Below are positions 36,401 through 45,097 of a DNA stretch of 64,000 nt, in pieces. The stretch's first letter is position 1, and every line of letters starts with the position of its first letter. The DNA comes from Limnanthes douglasii subsp. nivea. Taxonomy: Eukaryota > Streptophyta > Magnoliopsida > Brassicales > Limnanthaceae. The stretch is taken from NCBI GenBank assembly GCA_036936605.1, contig JAUPFV010000003.1, positions 106,215,278-106,279,277 on the forward strand, in the 5' to 3' direction. The position numbers were made by a program, and so were the translations under genes. Below the pieces are notes generated by a model. The model had not been told where the DNA came from. It searched no databases and worked only from the letters and a program-made list of their open reading frames with translations.

Positions 36401-37858
36401 GCATATACTATATATAACCTCATTCATTTGCCAGTATGAATAGTACAAAGTTAGCTTGCATCTAACTAGCTCAATACTTGAGGTTGTATTTCCACTGGCA
36501 TCCTCGACAAAAATAGCCTGCAAAAATAAGAATCAGATTATTGTATTAATAACTCAACCAGAGAAAGACATAAACAAGTGTCTCAGCTACCGAAAAAAAT
36601 AAAATAACAGGATGCGAAACAAAAATTCATTTGAAAACTATACAATCATCATATGCACAGCTGATAAGAGGGGTATTCAAGCAAACACCAACGCAGCCTT
36701 TTCGTAGAAATTTAGTACACGAACACTGAATTTGCAAATATTTTCTAAGCCCTAAGATCAAGCACTTATCCAGCGAAATCTACATTTAATGGTTAAACAT
36801 AAGTCTCATTTAAACCAGATTGGCGTAGACAGCAGCAAACTATAATCTAGATGTTCAAATCAATCCAAATTCTCAAATTGAACTCACAAGAACATAAATA
36901 AGTTGCAGACGTCCACCACCTTGATAGCCTCAGGTAGCTCTTCCACTTCTTTACCGGAGTACTGCTCGTCCAAGAGCAACAACCTGGTCGAACCCCTCCA
37001 TATGGTTTCTCCTCTAAATTCTTCCCCAAGCAAACCCTTCATTTCCTGCACTTTTTCGTCCTCTACAAGTTCCACTGTAGCGAAATCGTTTTTCCCTCTC
37101 CCTTTCTCTCTCCTCTCCTCTTCCTCTCCCTCTTTCTTCTTCTTCTTCTTCCTCGGCCGTGAAATTTTCGCTAAATTCCTAAAATTCACATACCCTCTGG
37201 AATTAAACGACTTTGCTAGTTTCTCTCTGTACAAAACCGGACTCAATTTCTCTCCTTCCCCTTCTGATTTCCCATGAATTCTTCGATTCACCGAATCGAG
37301 AACACCCTCTCCCACCTCCTCCTCCTCCTCTTTCCCGTCCCCTATCAGGTCTGCGATTTCATCGTCGACATCATCACCCCGTACTCTAGCGATATTTCGG
37401 ATTCTCGGCCAGTTAAGCAGGTGACCCCGGAGCCGACTCTCGAGGATAAAACAGTCTTTTGCCGGGACACGAAGCGCGGCGATATCGAAGATCCTAGTGA
37501 ATCGATTTTCGTCTAGGAAGCTGTTGCTATCTTCTTCTTCGATTCGAGCTTCTTCCATAACGATAAAATTGTGTGGATTGTCAATGGAGGGGGTTTTGCC
37601 TTTGAGAAGAGAAGGGCCATAAGGAATATACTGAGAGGTGGTGGCTGTGGTTGTGGAGAGAAGAGAGACGAATTTAGGTGTAGATAGTGAATAAGGTTTG
37701 TAAAAAAGTCGAATAGGAGTAGTGAAGATGGTGAAAGGTATAGTGTAAGGTCGTATACAGAGCTTTGTTGCCATTTGTTTGTTCGTGTTGGTTGTTGATG
37801 TGAAGAAGGTGAACTGGATAAGGGGTTTTAGAGAGGGTTTATCGTTATATCGGCTCAA
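33452..37858 (-). CDS. TRM5: tRNA (guanine37-N1)-methyltransferase, TRM5 type (9 exons)
   Basis: Exons are 37858-36920, 36517-36419, 36293-36174, 36090-35924, 35684-35614, 35146-35004, 34530-34419, 33869-33757 and 33595-33452. All have GT-AG ends and phases that join without a break, giving 635 residues, or 607 from the internal ATG at 37774. Trm5 uses S-adenosylmethionine to methylate G37 beside the tRNA anticodon, preventing frameshifting. Visible signatures are FDIAALRVPAKDC and LRGHLLNWPRIRNIARV in exon 1, GHIAHLNLRDEHLPYKKLIAK in two parts across exon 3, YWNSRLATERQRL, the SAM-binding loop CDVFSGVGPIAISAAK (exons 5/6), the NLPNDAAEFL catalytic motif (exon 7) and PGKWMLCASFVLP (exon 9). 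The Ser/Thr/Arg-rich N-terminus looks like an organelle presequence. A Lys run then Glu-rich stretch near residue 250 is low complexity. Confidence 0.92.
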
Positions 37859-37869
37859 TGGTGTCCTCG

Positions 37870-38655
37870 TTATCTATTTGAACTGATATAGTCACAGTTG
37901 TAAAACAATAGTTCATTTAACTCATATATTTTCTAACCTCGTCAATATATAGACAAATTTCTTTAAATTAGCTACCATTGCCGTCTTAAACTTATTTAAA
38001 ATACCAGTTTAACTTCTTTTAATGGGCGTTTCCTCTTCCTTATTAGTAGTGTTTTTTATTTTCTTACTTTTTTTTTCTAAAATCCAAATATATTCTATAT
38101 AAATATCCCGAAAGAGTAGACGGGGGTTCGCAGAGGGGGTAGACGAGTTGGTAGGATAGATTAGTTAGTGGTCCGATGGACAAGTGTTTTTTTTTTTTTA
38201 AATATTATTTTTTTCAAAAATATAAACCTAATTTCAAAAAAAATTGGAAATATATATATATTTTAAATAACATCTAATTCTAAAACTAGTTTTTAAACTA
38301 ATTGTTTTTAACACTTAATTTTTAGGATTTTTTTTTTCATTATTTGAGGTTTAATGATTTTAACATTCAAATTTAAAATTAATAAATCTGGTTAGCGGTG
38401 TTGCTAATGATTTGGATTACATTTGTTTGTGTTAATTTTTTTTATTTTTTTATTGATTTAATATTATTTGACTTAAATTTTAAGGTTTTGTTTTTTTAGG
38501 CTTTTAGATTTTAATTTTGAAAATTTGTAAATATAGTTCGAAAAAAAGACAGCAAGCACGACCACGAAAAGATTATGCGTTTGCTGAAAATAATATAAAA
38601 GCTCGAAGTTAGATAAGAAATAAAAAGAATAGAATTATATATATTAAAAAAGGAA
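37870..38655. other. AT-rich DNA between TRM5 and the mosaic element
   Basis: This should include the TRM5 promoter next to 37870. Further right there are poly-T and poly-A runs and no gene. The A run 38654-38661 directly precedes the mosaic element. Confidence 0.5.
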
Positions 38656-38776
38656 AAAAAAGAGAAAAGTACCCCTAAATACCTTCTCAAGTATCAAATA
38701 CCAAAATGGTACCCGTTTTTGGACTAGTTTCATAAACTACCTAGAGCCAATATATGGACAATTATACCCTCAAGGG

Positions 38777-38783
38777 TATAAAA
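38777..38783 (+). promoter_or_regulatory. Inward-facing TATA box, left end of mosaic element
   Basis: GGGTATAAAAGGGG lies about 115 bp inside the left terminus. A pyrimidine-rich leader-like stretch and a short plus frame (38754-39227) with no family similarity follow. It could drive transcription into the GDPDL fragment. Confidence 0.45.
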
Positions 38784-39319
38784 GGGGCTGTTTTGGTGAA
38801 ACCCACTTTTTTTCACCTTCTAATCAGACTTTTAGGTTCCAATTCCCCCCACTTTCACATTTCTAAATTTGAGGAGAGAGAAACACGTTTTACGAGAGCG
38901 AACCCAAAAGTCATTTTTCAAAGCAAACGTAACCGGCGATATCAATCGACGCCTCTATTCCGACCACTGCTGACACCCACCGGCGAACCACCGGCTCCGT
39001 TAGCGACTGTCTCTGTCTCTGCTCCGATATTTCGTACATCAACCGGCGGACCACCGGCGACGGTCGAACTGGAACGAAGTTTCCTCCGGTACGAACGAAA
39101 CTGTCGACCAGCGACTCTGTTCTTCCTTATTTCTTCGAACCGAACAAGGTACTGTCTAAATACTGTCCTTAGATTTATAGATTTTGTATCATCAACATAT
39201 GCGCTTTGTATCAAACTAAATAATTGAAATGATGTTAAAGCATATATGTTACATGTCCTTTTTGATTCAAAATGGGTTTTGTTTGTAGAAAACTGATACG
39301 GAAAATCTGTAATTTGCAG

Positions 39320-39613
39320 GAGAAGCTCCGTTGGTCATAGCTCGTGGTGGAGTATCTGGTATAGTGCCGGGTTTTAGTGGTACCGCCTATAATCTTGTGC
39401 AGTTGACGTCTTTACCTAGTACGATCTTCTGGTGTGATGTGCAATTAACCAAAGATGGAGCAGGGATTTGTTTCTCGGATGTTGTGCTAGACCTTGGTTC
39501 TGATATTAAGGTAGTTTACCCAAAGGACCAGAAGACTTATACTGTCAATGGAAACTCTACTTCTGGCTGGTTTGCTCTGGATTACACCCTCAAGGCCTTG
39601 AATAAAGTCGTTT
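39320..39613 (+). pseudogene. Captured exon of GDPDL (glycerophosphodiesterase-like)
   Basis: The fragment is an intact-looking exon bounded by TTTGCAG at its 5' side and GTAAGT at its 3' side. It encodes APLVIARGGVSGIVPG, then FWCDVQLTKDGAGICFSD and NSTSGWFALDYTLKAL. These match plant GDPDL (SHV3-like) wall-associated proteins, in the N-terminal GDPD-like domain. The rest of that gene is absent, so it is a single captured exon. The expected continuation (VSLTQGVYSRT-type) is replaced by unrelated DNA. Confidence 0.85.
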
Positions 39614-39898
39614 GTAAGTCAACCTTCTCTTTTCCAAACTGCCTCAGTTTGGTATTTTCCGTTCTTTGAGGCTTTTTGCTTTCATTTTGATCATTGTAAT
39701 TGTTTTTTTCGAAACAATAGTTTGCGGCTAGATACTGGTGATATATATTATTCATCAGTTGCTGCAAGGTATGTCATGTCCCTGTGTTTTACAATTGTGG
39801 TTTTCTATTTGGTGATCTAGCTTTTGAAGTGCTATAACATGTGTTTTGGTTACACGCAAATTGATACATTTCCGTTCTTGATGCTTGTGATGCTCAGG

Positions 39899-40230
39899 GT
39901 GGACTTCGCGCAACGTACCTACATCTCCATCGCCGAGGATGACTTGGCAACTCTTCACGAATTGTTTGTACGCTTGTGGGTTGTCGAAACGGCGGACCAC
40001 TGACCATACGGTTGAGACTGGAGCGGCGATTTCTTGGATAACGGAGGAACATCACTAGTCTAGGTTTGCAGCGTGGGTGTGATAACTCGCTACCGTGTCT
40101 GGAATCGGACAGCGTATGTGGATTGAAGAAGTGTCTTCGGTGGAATTGGGTTTTGTTATGCTATTGATCCGGTGAATTGGGTTTGGAGTATTGGTTGGAT
40201 TTTGATAGATATGAGGTTGGATTTTGATAG
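39899..40230 (-). pseudogene. Captured PYL abscisic-acid receptor fragment (antisense)
   Basis: Read on the minus strand, it encodes an N-terminal stretch with CPIPDTVASYHTHAANLD, a stop, then IQEIAAPVSTVWSVVRRFDN and PQAYKQFVKSCQVILGDGD, ending VGTLREVH at 39899. This is the START-domain N-terminal half of a PYL4/5/6-type ABA receptor. The gate loop (SGLPA) and everything beyond are missing. An in-frame stop at 40055-40057 and a short disruption beside it break the frame. It is opposite in orientation to the other captured pieces. Confidence 0.85.
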
Positions 40231-40270
40231 ATATGAACCACGACATTGCTAGTTAACTAGTAATAGGCCT

Positions 40271-40677
40271 GTGGCTACTCTATCGATGACTGCAGATTCC
40301 GGCATTAGGAAGATCCTTCCCAAATCTGAGATATGCGACTTTGAGTTCGACCCATGTGGCTACTCTATGAACTCTATTGAAGGCGGTGCTCTTTCGACTA
40401 CCCATGTCACCCCCGGAGATGGTTTTAGCTATGCAAGTTTTGAAGCTGCGGGTTATGATTTTGAAGACGTGAGTTTGACTCAACTGCTAGAGAGGGTTTT
40501 GACTTGCTTCGAACCAAATGAGTTCTCTGTTGCTCTCCGCACCGATGCTCTTGATGAAGTGTCTGTGTCCAACCTCTATGTTCAGTTAAATGGGTACAGC
40601 TGTGCAGAAAGGAGTTGCGAAATTGTTGGTGACGGCAGTGGCTCGGTCATCTACGACGGCCGCAGCCACAAGAAAAG
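40271..40677 (+). pseudogene. Captured S-adenosylmethionine decarboxylase fragment
   Basis: The open frame encodes DSGIRKILPKSEICDFEFD, PCGYSMNSIEGGALSTTH, then DGFSYASFEAAGYDFEDVSL and ERVLTCFEPNEFSVAL. This is the C-terminal half of plant AdoMetDC, the enzyme supplying decarboxylated SAM for polyamine synthesis. The autocatalytic Glu-Ser processing site in the N-terminal half is absent, so no active enzyme can form. After GSGSVIYDG the match stops, and the frame runs to a GTTAGT donor-like site. AdoMetDC coding regions are usually intronless, so this piece could come from DNA or processed RNA. Confidence 0.88.
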
Positions 40678-40857
40678 GTTAGTTACATATTGCAGTCTTT
40701 TCGCATTGCTTGCTTGTACAATGTTGCTGTGTTACAGGTCTAATTTACTAGACAATGGTGTACTATGTCAATGGTTTGATTGATTGAAGTAGTTTACACG
40801 TTAATGTTTATAGAATTGCTGCTAATTGGCTAACATATTTGAAACTTACTCATTAGA

Positions 40858-41242
40858 TCACTTGGGATTGGCTTCCTTTCACGAATTCTGCCCGGAAAGA
40901 TAACTTGGAGCTTTACCACTGGGTGGGTCTCTAAAGATTAGTATACAGTTTATAGTTGCAAGCTTAAAGAGTCTCTTAATAATGAATGTCTTATACTTTG
41001 CAGGTAAGAGTTGTTAATGGAATTAAACCTACTGGTGACTACTCCTCTGCCAAGTTTAACAAGGTATTAATAAGTGTAATCTATCCAGAAATCTATTTCA
41101 TGTTGTAAGAGTGTATCTTTTACCTGTCATAAGTTTAGTTATCTGTGTAACAATATTGAACTACTTAGCAATTTATTATTGGCAGTCGGTTGATATTATC
41201 AAATACACGGATCAAGAGTATGAACAACATTTAACTGACCCC
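40858..41242 (+). pseudogene. Captured SWC4/DMAP1 fragment with three exons
   Basis: Three exon pieces are visible. At 40858-40922 is ITWDWLPFTNSARKDNLELY ending HW at a GTGGGT donor. At 41004-41063 is VRVVNGIKPTGDYSSAKFNK. At 41186-41242 is SVDIIKYTDQEYEQHLTDP, ending at a GTAAGT donor. All splice in phase 0 and both introns keep GT-AG ends. The order matches plant SWC4 (DMAP1 homologue), a subunit of the SWR1 and NuA4 chromatin complexes, just N-terminal to its SANT domain. Retained introns show capture at the DNA level. Confidence 0.88.
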
Positions 41243-41310
41243 GTAAGTTTTTTCCTCTATTGTGTATGTTTGTTGAAGTAGTTTTTTTTTTGCATTTTGT
41301 ACTGCAGCAT

Positions 41311-42760
41311 GATAGATACGAAGGAACACCTTGCTAGATACGAAGGAACATCTTGCTAGATACGACGGGACACATTGCTAGACAGATGCAGCATCATATA
41401 CATTGAATTATAAACATATTGCGATTGATAGATAGCACATATTCAGAACTAAGTATTTCAACTCTTGGAAATGAATTAAATTCAATGGAACTAGTGAGAG
41501 CTGGAATTGAACAGGTTCTGGTGGTTGGGGCGAGTCTTTTGTCTGGTCCAGCTATAATACCCAATGGTGAAGCTGAAAGTACCAAGGGTGGACTACTAGT
41601 TCTCAGCATTGAGAATATGCAAACTTCGGATAGTGATTGCATGACATTTTGCGCAAATGCAGGTTCGTTATCTCAATGGACTTCACCACTTCGTGATCTT
41701 GTTGGATGTTGTGTTGAACAGTTATCAAGCAGTAGCATCTGCAGTAGCCCATATGATACTAACTCTGATGGGGTTAAACTTGAAGAAAATGGGTTGTGGA
41801 AGTTGATTGGTTTATTCGGCATAAACCAAACAATATGCGGAACTTGAAGAAAATGGGTTGTGGACTGAACCTACTCCTTCTGGAAAGACAAATTTTTGGG
41901 AAACATCAAACTTCAAGATTGTAGTTTTATGTATTTTGTTGATTTTGGTGGTATTTTGTAAGAGGTAGTATAGTTAGTTTTGTTTTGTAAACATACTCGT
42001 CATCTAGTTCTATTTGCTTGTTAATTGAAGTCAATGCCGATTTTATAGCCAAAATGTCTAGTCCAACCTCATTTAGTCTTAAAGTATCATGATGGAAATG
42101 ATAGATACGAAGGAACACCTTGCTAGATACGAAGGAACATCTTGCTAGATACGACGGGACACATTGCTAGACAGATGCAGCATCATATATTGTAGTTTTA
42201 TGTATTTTGTTGATTTTGGTGGTATTTTGTAAGAGGTAGTATAGTTAGTTTTGTTTTGTAAACATACTCGTCATCTAGTTCTATTTGCTTGTTAATTGAA
42301 GTCAATGCCGATTTTATAGCCAAAATGTATAGTCCAATCTTATTTAGTCTTAAAGTATCATGATGGAAATGATATATACGAAGGAACACCTTGCTATATA
42401 CGAAGGAACACCTTGCTAGATACGAAGGAACATCTTGTTAGATACGACGGGACACATTGCTAGACAGATGCAGCTTCAAGATTGTAGTTTTATGTATTTT
42501 GTTGATTTTGGTGGTATTTTGTAAGAGGTAGTATAGTTAGTTTTGTTTTGTAAACATACTCGTCATCTAGTTCTATTTGCTTGTTAATTGAAGTCAATGC
42601 CGATTTTATAGCCAAAATGGCTAGTCCAACCTCATTTAGTCTTCAAGTATCATGATGGAAACGATAGATACGAAGGAACACCTTGCTAGATACGAAGGAA
42701 CACCTTGCTAGATACGACGGGACAAATTGCTAGACAGATGCAGCATCATATACATTGAAT
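41311..42760 (+). repeat. Repeat block of mosaic element: 22-bp minisatellite and 270-293-bp units
   Basis: A minisatellite with unit TAGATACGAAGGAACAYCTTGC (about 22 bp) occurs in four clusters: 41311-41396, 42103-42185, 42372-42474 and 42663-42744. The last three clusters close three tandem copies of a larger unit starting ATTGTAGTTTTATG at 41918, 42188 and 42481. The text CAGATGCAGCATCATATACATTG, continuing to GATAGATAGCACATAT, occurs after the first and last clusters. A roughly 67-bp inverted copy of the larger unit lies at 42946-43012. Confidence 0.88.
41446..41850 (+). pseudogene. Captured CPSF-A/DDB1-family gene fragment
   Basis: The frame encodes NELNSMELVRAGIEQVLVVG, ASLLSGPAIIPNGEAESTKG, GLLVLSIENMQ and DSDCMTFCANAGSLSQWTSP. 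I associate this with the plant CPSF-A-subunit-like protein of the DDB1/CPSF160 beta-propeller superfamily, where VLVVGTSL..GP...GE.E..KGRL..L is characteristic. The piece has no start or end of its own. Its upstream border overlaps element repeat sequence, and it ends near a local duplication of CTTGAAGAAAATGGGTTGTGGA (41779 and 41841). Confidence 0.65.
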
Positions 42761-42945
42761 TATAAACATATTGCGATTGATAGATAGCACATATACATAT
42801 TGATAGATTTGAATTATAAACATTGATAGTTAACTAACTATAAGTATGATAGATTCTCTAGTATGAGTCCGATAGATATGCATAAAGACAATGCTAGTTA
42901 ACTAATCACAAGTATGATAGCTTCTTTGTTAGTAGCCTGATAGAT

Positions 42946-43012
42946 GACGAGTATGTTTACAAAACAAAACTAACTACACTACCTCTTACAAAATACCACC
43001 AAAATCAACATT
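42946..43012 (-). repeat. Inverted copy of the 270-bp unit
   Basis: GATGACGAGTATGTTTACAA through CACCAAAATCAACA is the reverse complement of the start of the larger tandem unit (for example about 41937-42003), with very few differences. Together they could form a long stem in RNA from this region. Confidence 0.9.
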
Positions 43013-43089
43013 GACATAAATCTTATTTGGTTTTGAGTTTACAGTAAGTAGACATAAATCTTATTTCATCTCTCAGTTGTCTTATTTCT

Positions 43090-43225
43090 TTATCTCTATC
43101 TAAGATATGCTTGTTGAACCTCTAAAAAATCTTCTGAGAAATCTCATCAAACAATTTCGGAAGCTCGCAATCCTTGTTGGTTTCTCTAACGGGTTTTGGA
43201 AGACGACGAATTTGCAACTGCATAA
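43090..43225 (-). pseudogene. Unidentified captured exon-like fragment
   Basis: On the minus strand, a pyrimidine/TATGCAG acceptor-like site is followed by LQIRRLPKPVRETNKDCELP and then KLFDEISQKIF before a stop. The composition looks like real coding sequence, but I do not recognise the gene. It lies inside the mosaic element, antisense to most captured pieces. Confidence 0.45.
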
Positions 43226-43319
43226 TAGTAAAATACAGAATATGAAGTGAAAACAACAACAAACGAGAAATACGAATTTAGAATGTCAACAGCATACCCA
43301 TTTTCAGTTCTTAATGACC

Positions 43320-44050
43320 GGTCACCTCCACTACAAAATGCTTTGGTTCCCTACACATGATGCAGACGCTACTCCAGACGGATCATGGTGTTAGGTTAGT
43401 CCACCACAGTCATATTATATCAAAAGCAAACAATCAGTGCTCTAATTGTCTATTAGATGAACAAGACTCAATCTGGATGACAATAGCAGATCTGCATCAC
43501 AAAAATGTAGAACTAAAATATCAGTAGCAAATTGTTAAACAAAAGAGAGTAAATACAGCCTCTCATCCCCATCACAACAGTACCCTATCAAATTGGCAAG
43601 TCTCTTGTGTCTCAAATTACCAACTCCAACAGCCTCATCCTACAAACACACACACCAAAAAGACCCATAAACTAAATACAAACTCAAGAATAAGAACCCA
43701 CTTCAAATAAGAAACAAGAAAAAAAAAGCCTATCAAGAAACCATCTTTTTCATAAAAGAATCAAGAGAAATCAAATACACCAATGCTAATGAATCCTGGG
43801 TTCGCAAAAAATCCAAATCTCAATAATGGTAAGATAAAATCCAAATGGTACTAGTATCATATCAGATCTTCGAAACCAACACAGAACATTACATTACCCG
43901 ACGCAATCCTCCCGCTCCAGATCTTCGAGTTCTGATACCGTATCATGATGCAGACGCTACTCCAGACGGATCTCCGATTCAGAGTCATGTACTCGACGCT
44001 GATATTCCGTGAAAAGGAACGAAGTTGCACCTGCAGCATCCACACAGAGA
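43320..44050 (-). other. Duplicated unidentified fragment in mosaic element
   Basis: ATGATGCAGACGCTACTCCA, continuing GACGGATC, occurs at 43356-43384 and again at 43945-43973. The second copy lies in a minus frame (44045-43857) that may be a piece of a captured leader or first exon. No family is recognised. Between the copies is AT-rich DNA without a frame. Confidence 0.4.
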
Positions 44051-44444
44051 AAATATCAGTACACTGAAATTACATCTATACATGACCACATTCACGAATG
44101 ATATGCAAAGTTTAATGGTTGTGTTGGCAACTTGAACTTATTAGGATTTATTATTCTAAGGACAGTAAACAATAGACCCTTTAGTTGTTTATAAATTAGA
44201 GTTGGTTTTAAAAATGCACAGATTAGAGTCTATCTGAACGTCAAAGTAAAGTTGATGGTTCGCCGGTGATTAAGACTAGTTCGACGGTGGTTGTATGGTT
44301 CGCCGGTGGAGAGAGAGAAGAAGAGGAGAAAGAGAGAAGAAGAGGAGAGAGAGAAGAAGAGTAAGGGTGGAGGCTGTTTTGAATTTCAAAATTCAAAAAT
44401 AGAATGGGGGCTGTAACAAAAAACCCTAATTTTTCACAAATCAA

Positions 44445-44454
44445 CCTTATATAC
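44445..44454 (-). promoter_or_regulatory. Inward-facing TATA box, right end of mosaic element
   Basis: On the minus strand AGTATATAAGG lies about 150 bp inside the right terminus. It is followed inward by a CT-rich tract (44300-44370) that reads like a 5' leader. It mirrors the TATA box at the left end. Confidence 0.45.
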
Positions 44455-44619
44455 TAGGTTGAGGGTAATCTTGGTATTAAAAAAAGAAAAGGTATCAGAA
44501 GTGGATACATTTAATGAGATGGGTATTAAGTGAGCATTAACCCATTTTTGGGTACTAGGTTGTAATAGGTTTGGTTAAAAGGTACTTAGTGTGTCATTTC
44601 CCAAAAAAAAATTAAATGT

Positions 44620-45090
44620 TATAAGAAATAGCCTCACCTTTTCTTTTTTTCTTCCTAATACGAGTTTTCTAATCATGTTATTTTCATACATCTAAAATAC
44701 AAGCTGGAGATGCATGGCAGGCTAGTCTCCGATCTAAGAACAATAGTTATCAAATGGAAAAAACTAAATACATCTTTTTCTAACGTCGACATACGGTGTA
44801 GTGCTGCATTTTCTGCAGAAAATGCAACAATTAACCCGTTATTAGTCACGATGAGTATCGGCATTAGTTGCGACAGAAAACTGCAGTAACTAGTGTCGAT
44901 AAGGTGTGTCGACGTAACAAGCGCAACCCCTAGTGTCGACCAGGGGTCGACATTCTCAAGACGTATTTAGATAATCTTTGTTATAGAAACGGAAGTAAAT
45001 CACCTTTTTCATATTACTAGCCCGTAACATTATATCCTTTTTTTAGTACATACACCTTAATCCACACTAAAGAACTCTATATATGTCCCA
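44620..45090. other. Intergenic DNA with TCGAC-rich cluster
   Basis: Between 44780 and 44965 the motif GTCGAC/TGTCGA recurs in both orientations (for example AACGTCGACATAC, GTGTCGACGTAAC, AGTGTCGACCAGGGGTCGACATTC). This looks like a subterminal region of a CACTA-type transposon. The right part should be the 3' UTR of the neighbouring gene. Confidence 0.4.
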
Positions 45091-45097
45091 ACCTTTA

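Larger units (their letters stand above)
38662..44602 (+). mobile_element. Gene-fragment-carrying mosaic element (Pack-MULE-like)
   Basis: The ends are degenerate inverted repeats: the left starts GAGAAAAGTACCCCTAAATA and the right, read inward, starts GGGAAATGACACACTAAGTA, both continuing CCTT. Further in, both share ACCCTCAA followed by a TATA box, and CACCGGCGAACCA. Runs of 8 and 9 A flank the ends and could be the target duplication. Inside are fragments of GDPDL, PYL, AdoMetDC, SWC4/DMAP1 and a CPSF-A/DDB1-family gene, two unidentified pieces, and a repeat block. No transposase is seen, so it would be non-autonomous. TIRs and fragment capture favour a MULE; a Helitron or another class is not excluded. 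Boundaries are by inspection only. Confidence 0.65.

Noticed and set aside
36903..37277. 124-codon plus frame rich in Ser/Phe
   Set aside because: It is the antisense of the Glu/Lys-rich TRM5 exon 1; its composition is explained by that exon.
40271..40677. Functional AdoMetDC gene
   Set aside because: The N-terminal half with the processing Glu-Ser site is absent and the frame runs into unrelated DNA.
42098..42389. Two nearly identical 63-codon minus frames (41927-42118, 42198-42389)
   Set aside because: They are antisense frames of the tandem unit; identity reflects duplication, not coding conservation.
41900..42400. CRISPR-like regularly spaced repeats
   Set aside because: The spacing reflects tandem duplication of 270-293-bp units containing a minisatellite in a plant genome; spacers are copies of each other.
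43329..43341. CACTACAAAATGC as a CACTA terminus
   Set aside because: It lies inside the mosaic element with no partner end or subterminal repeats beside it; chance match.
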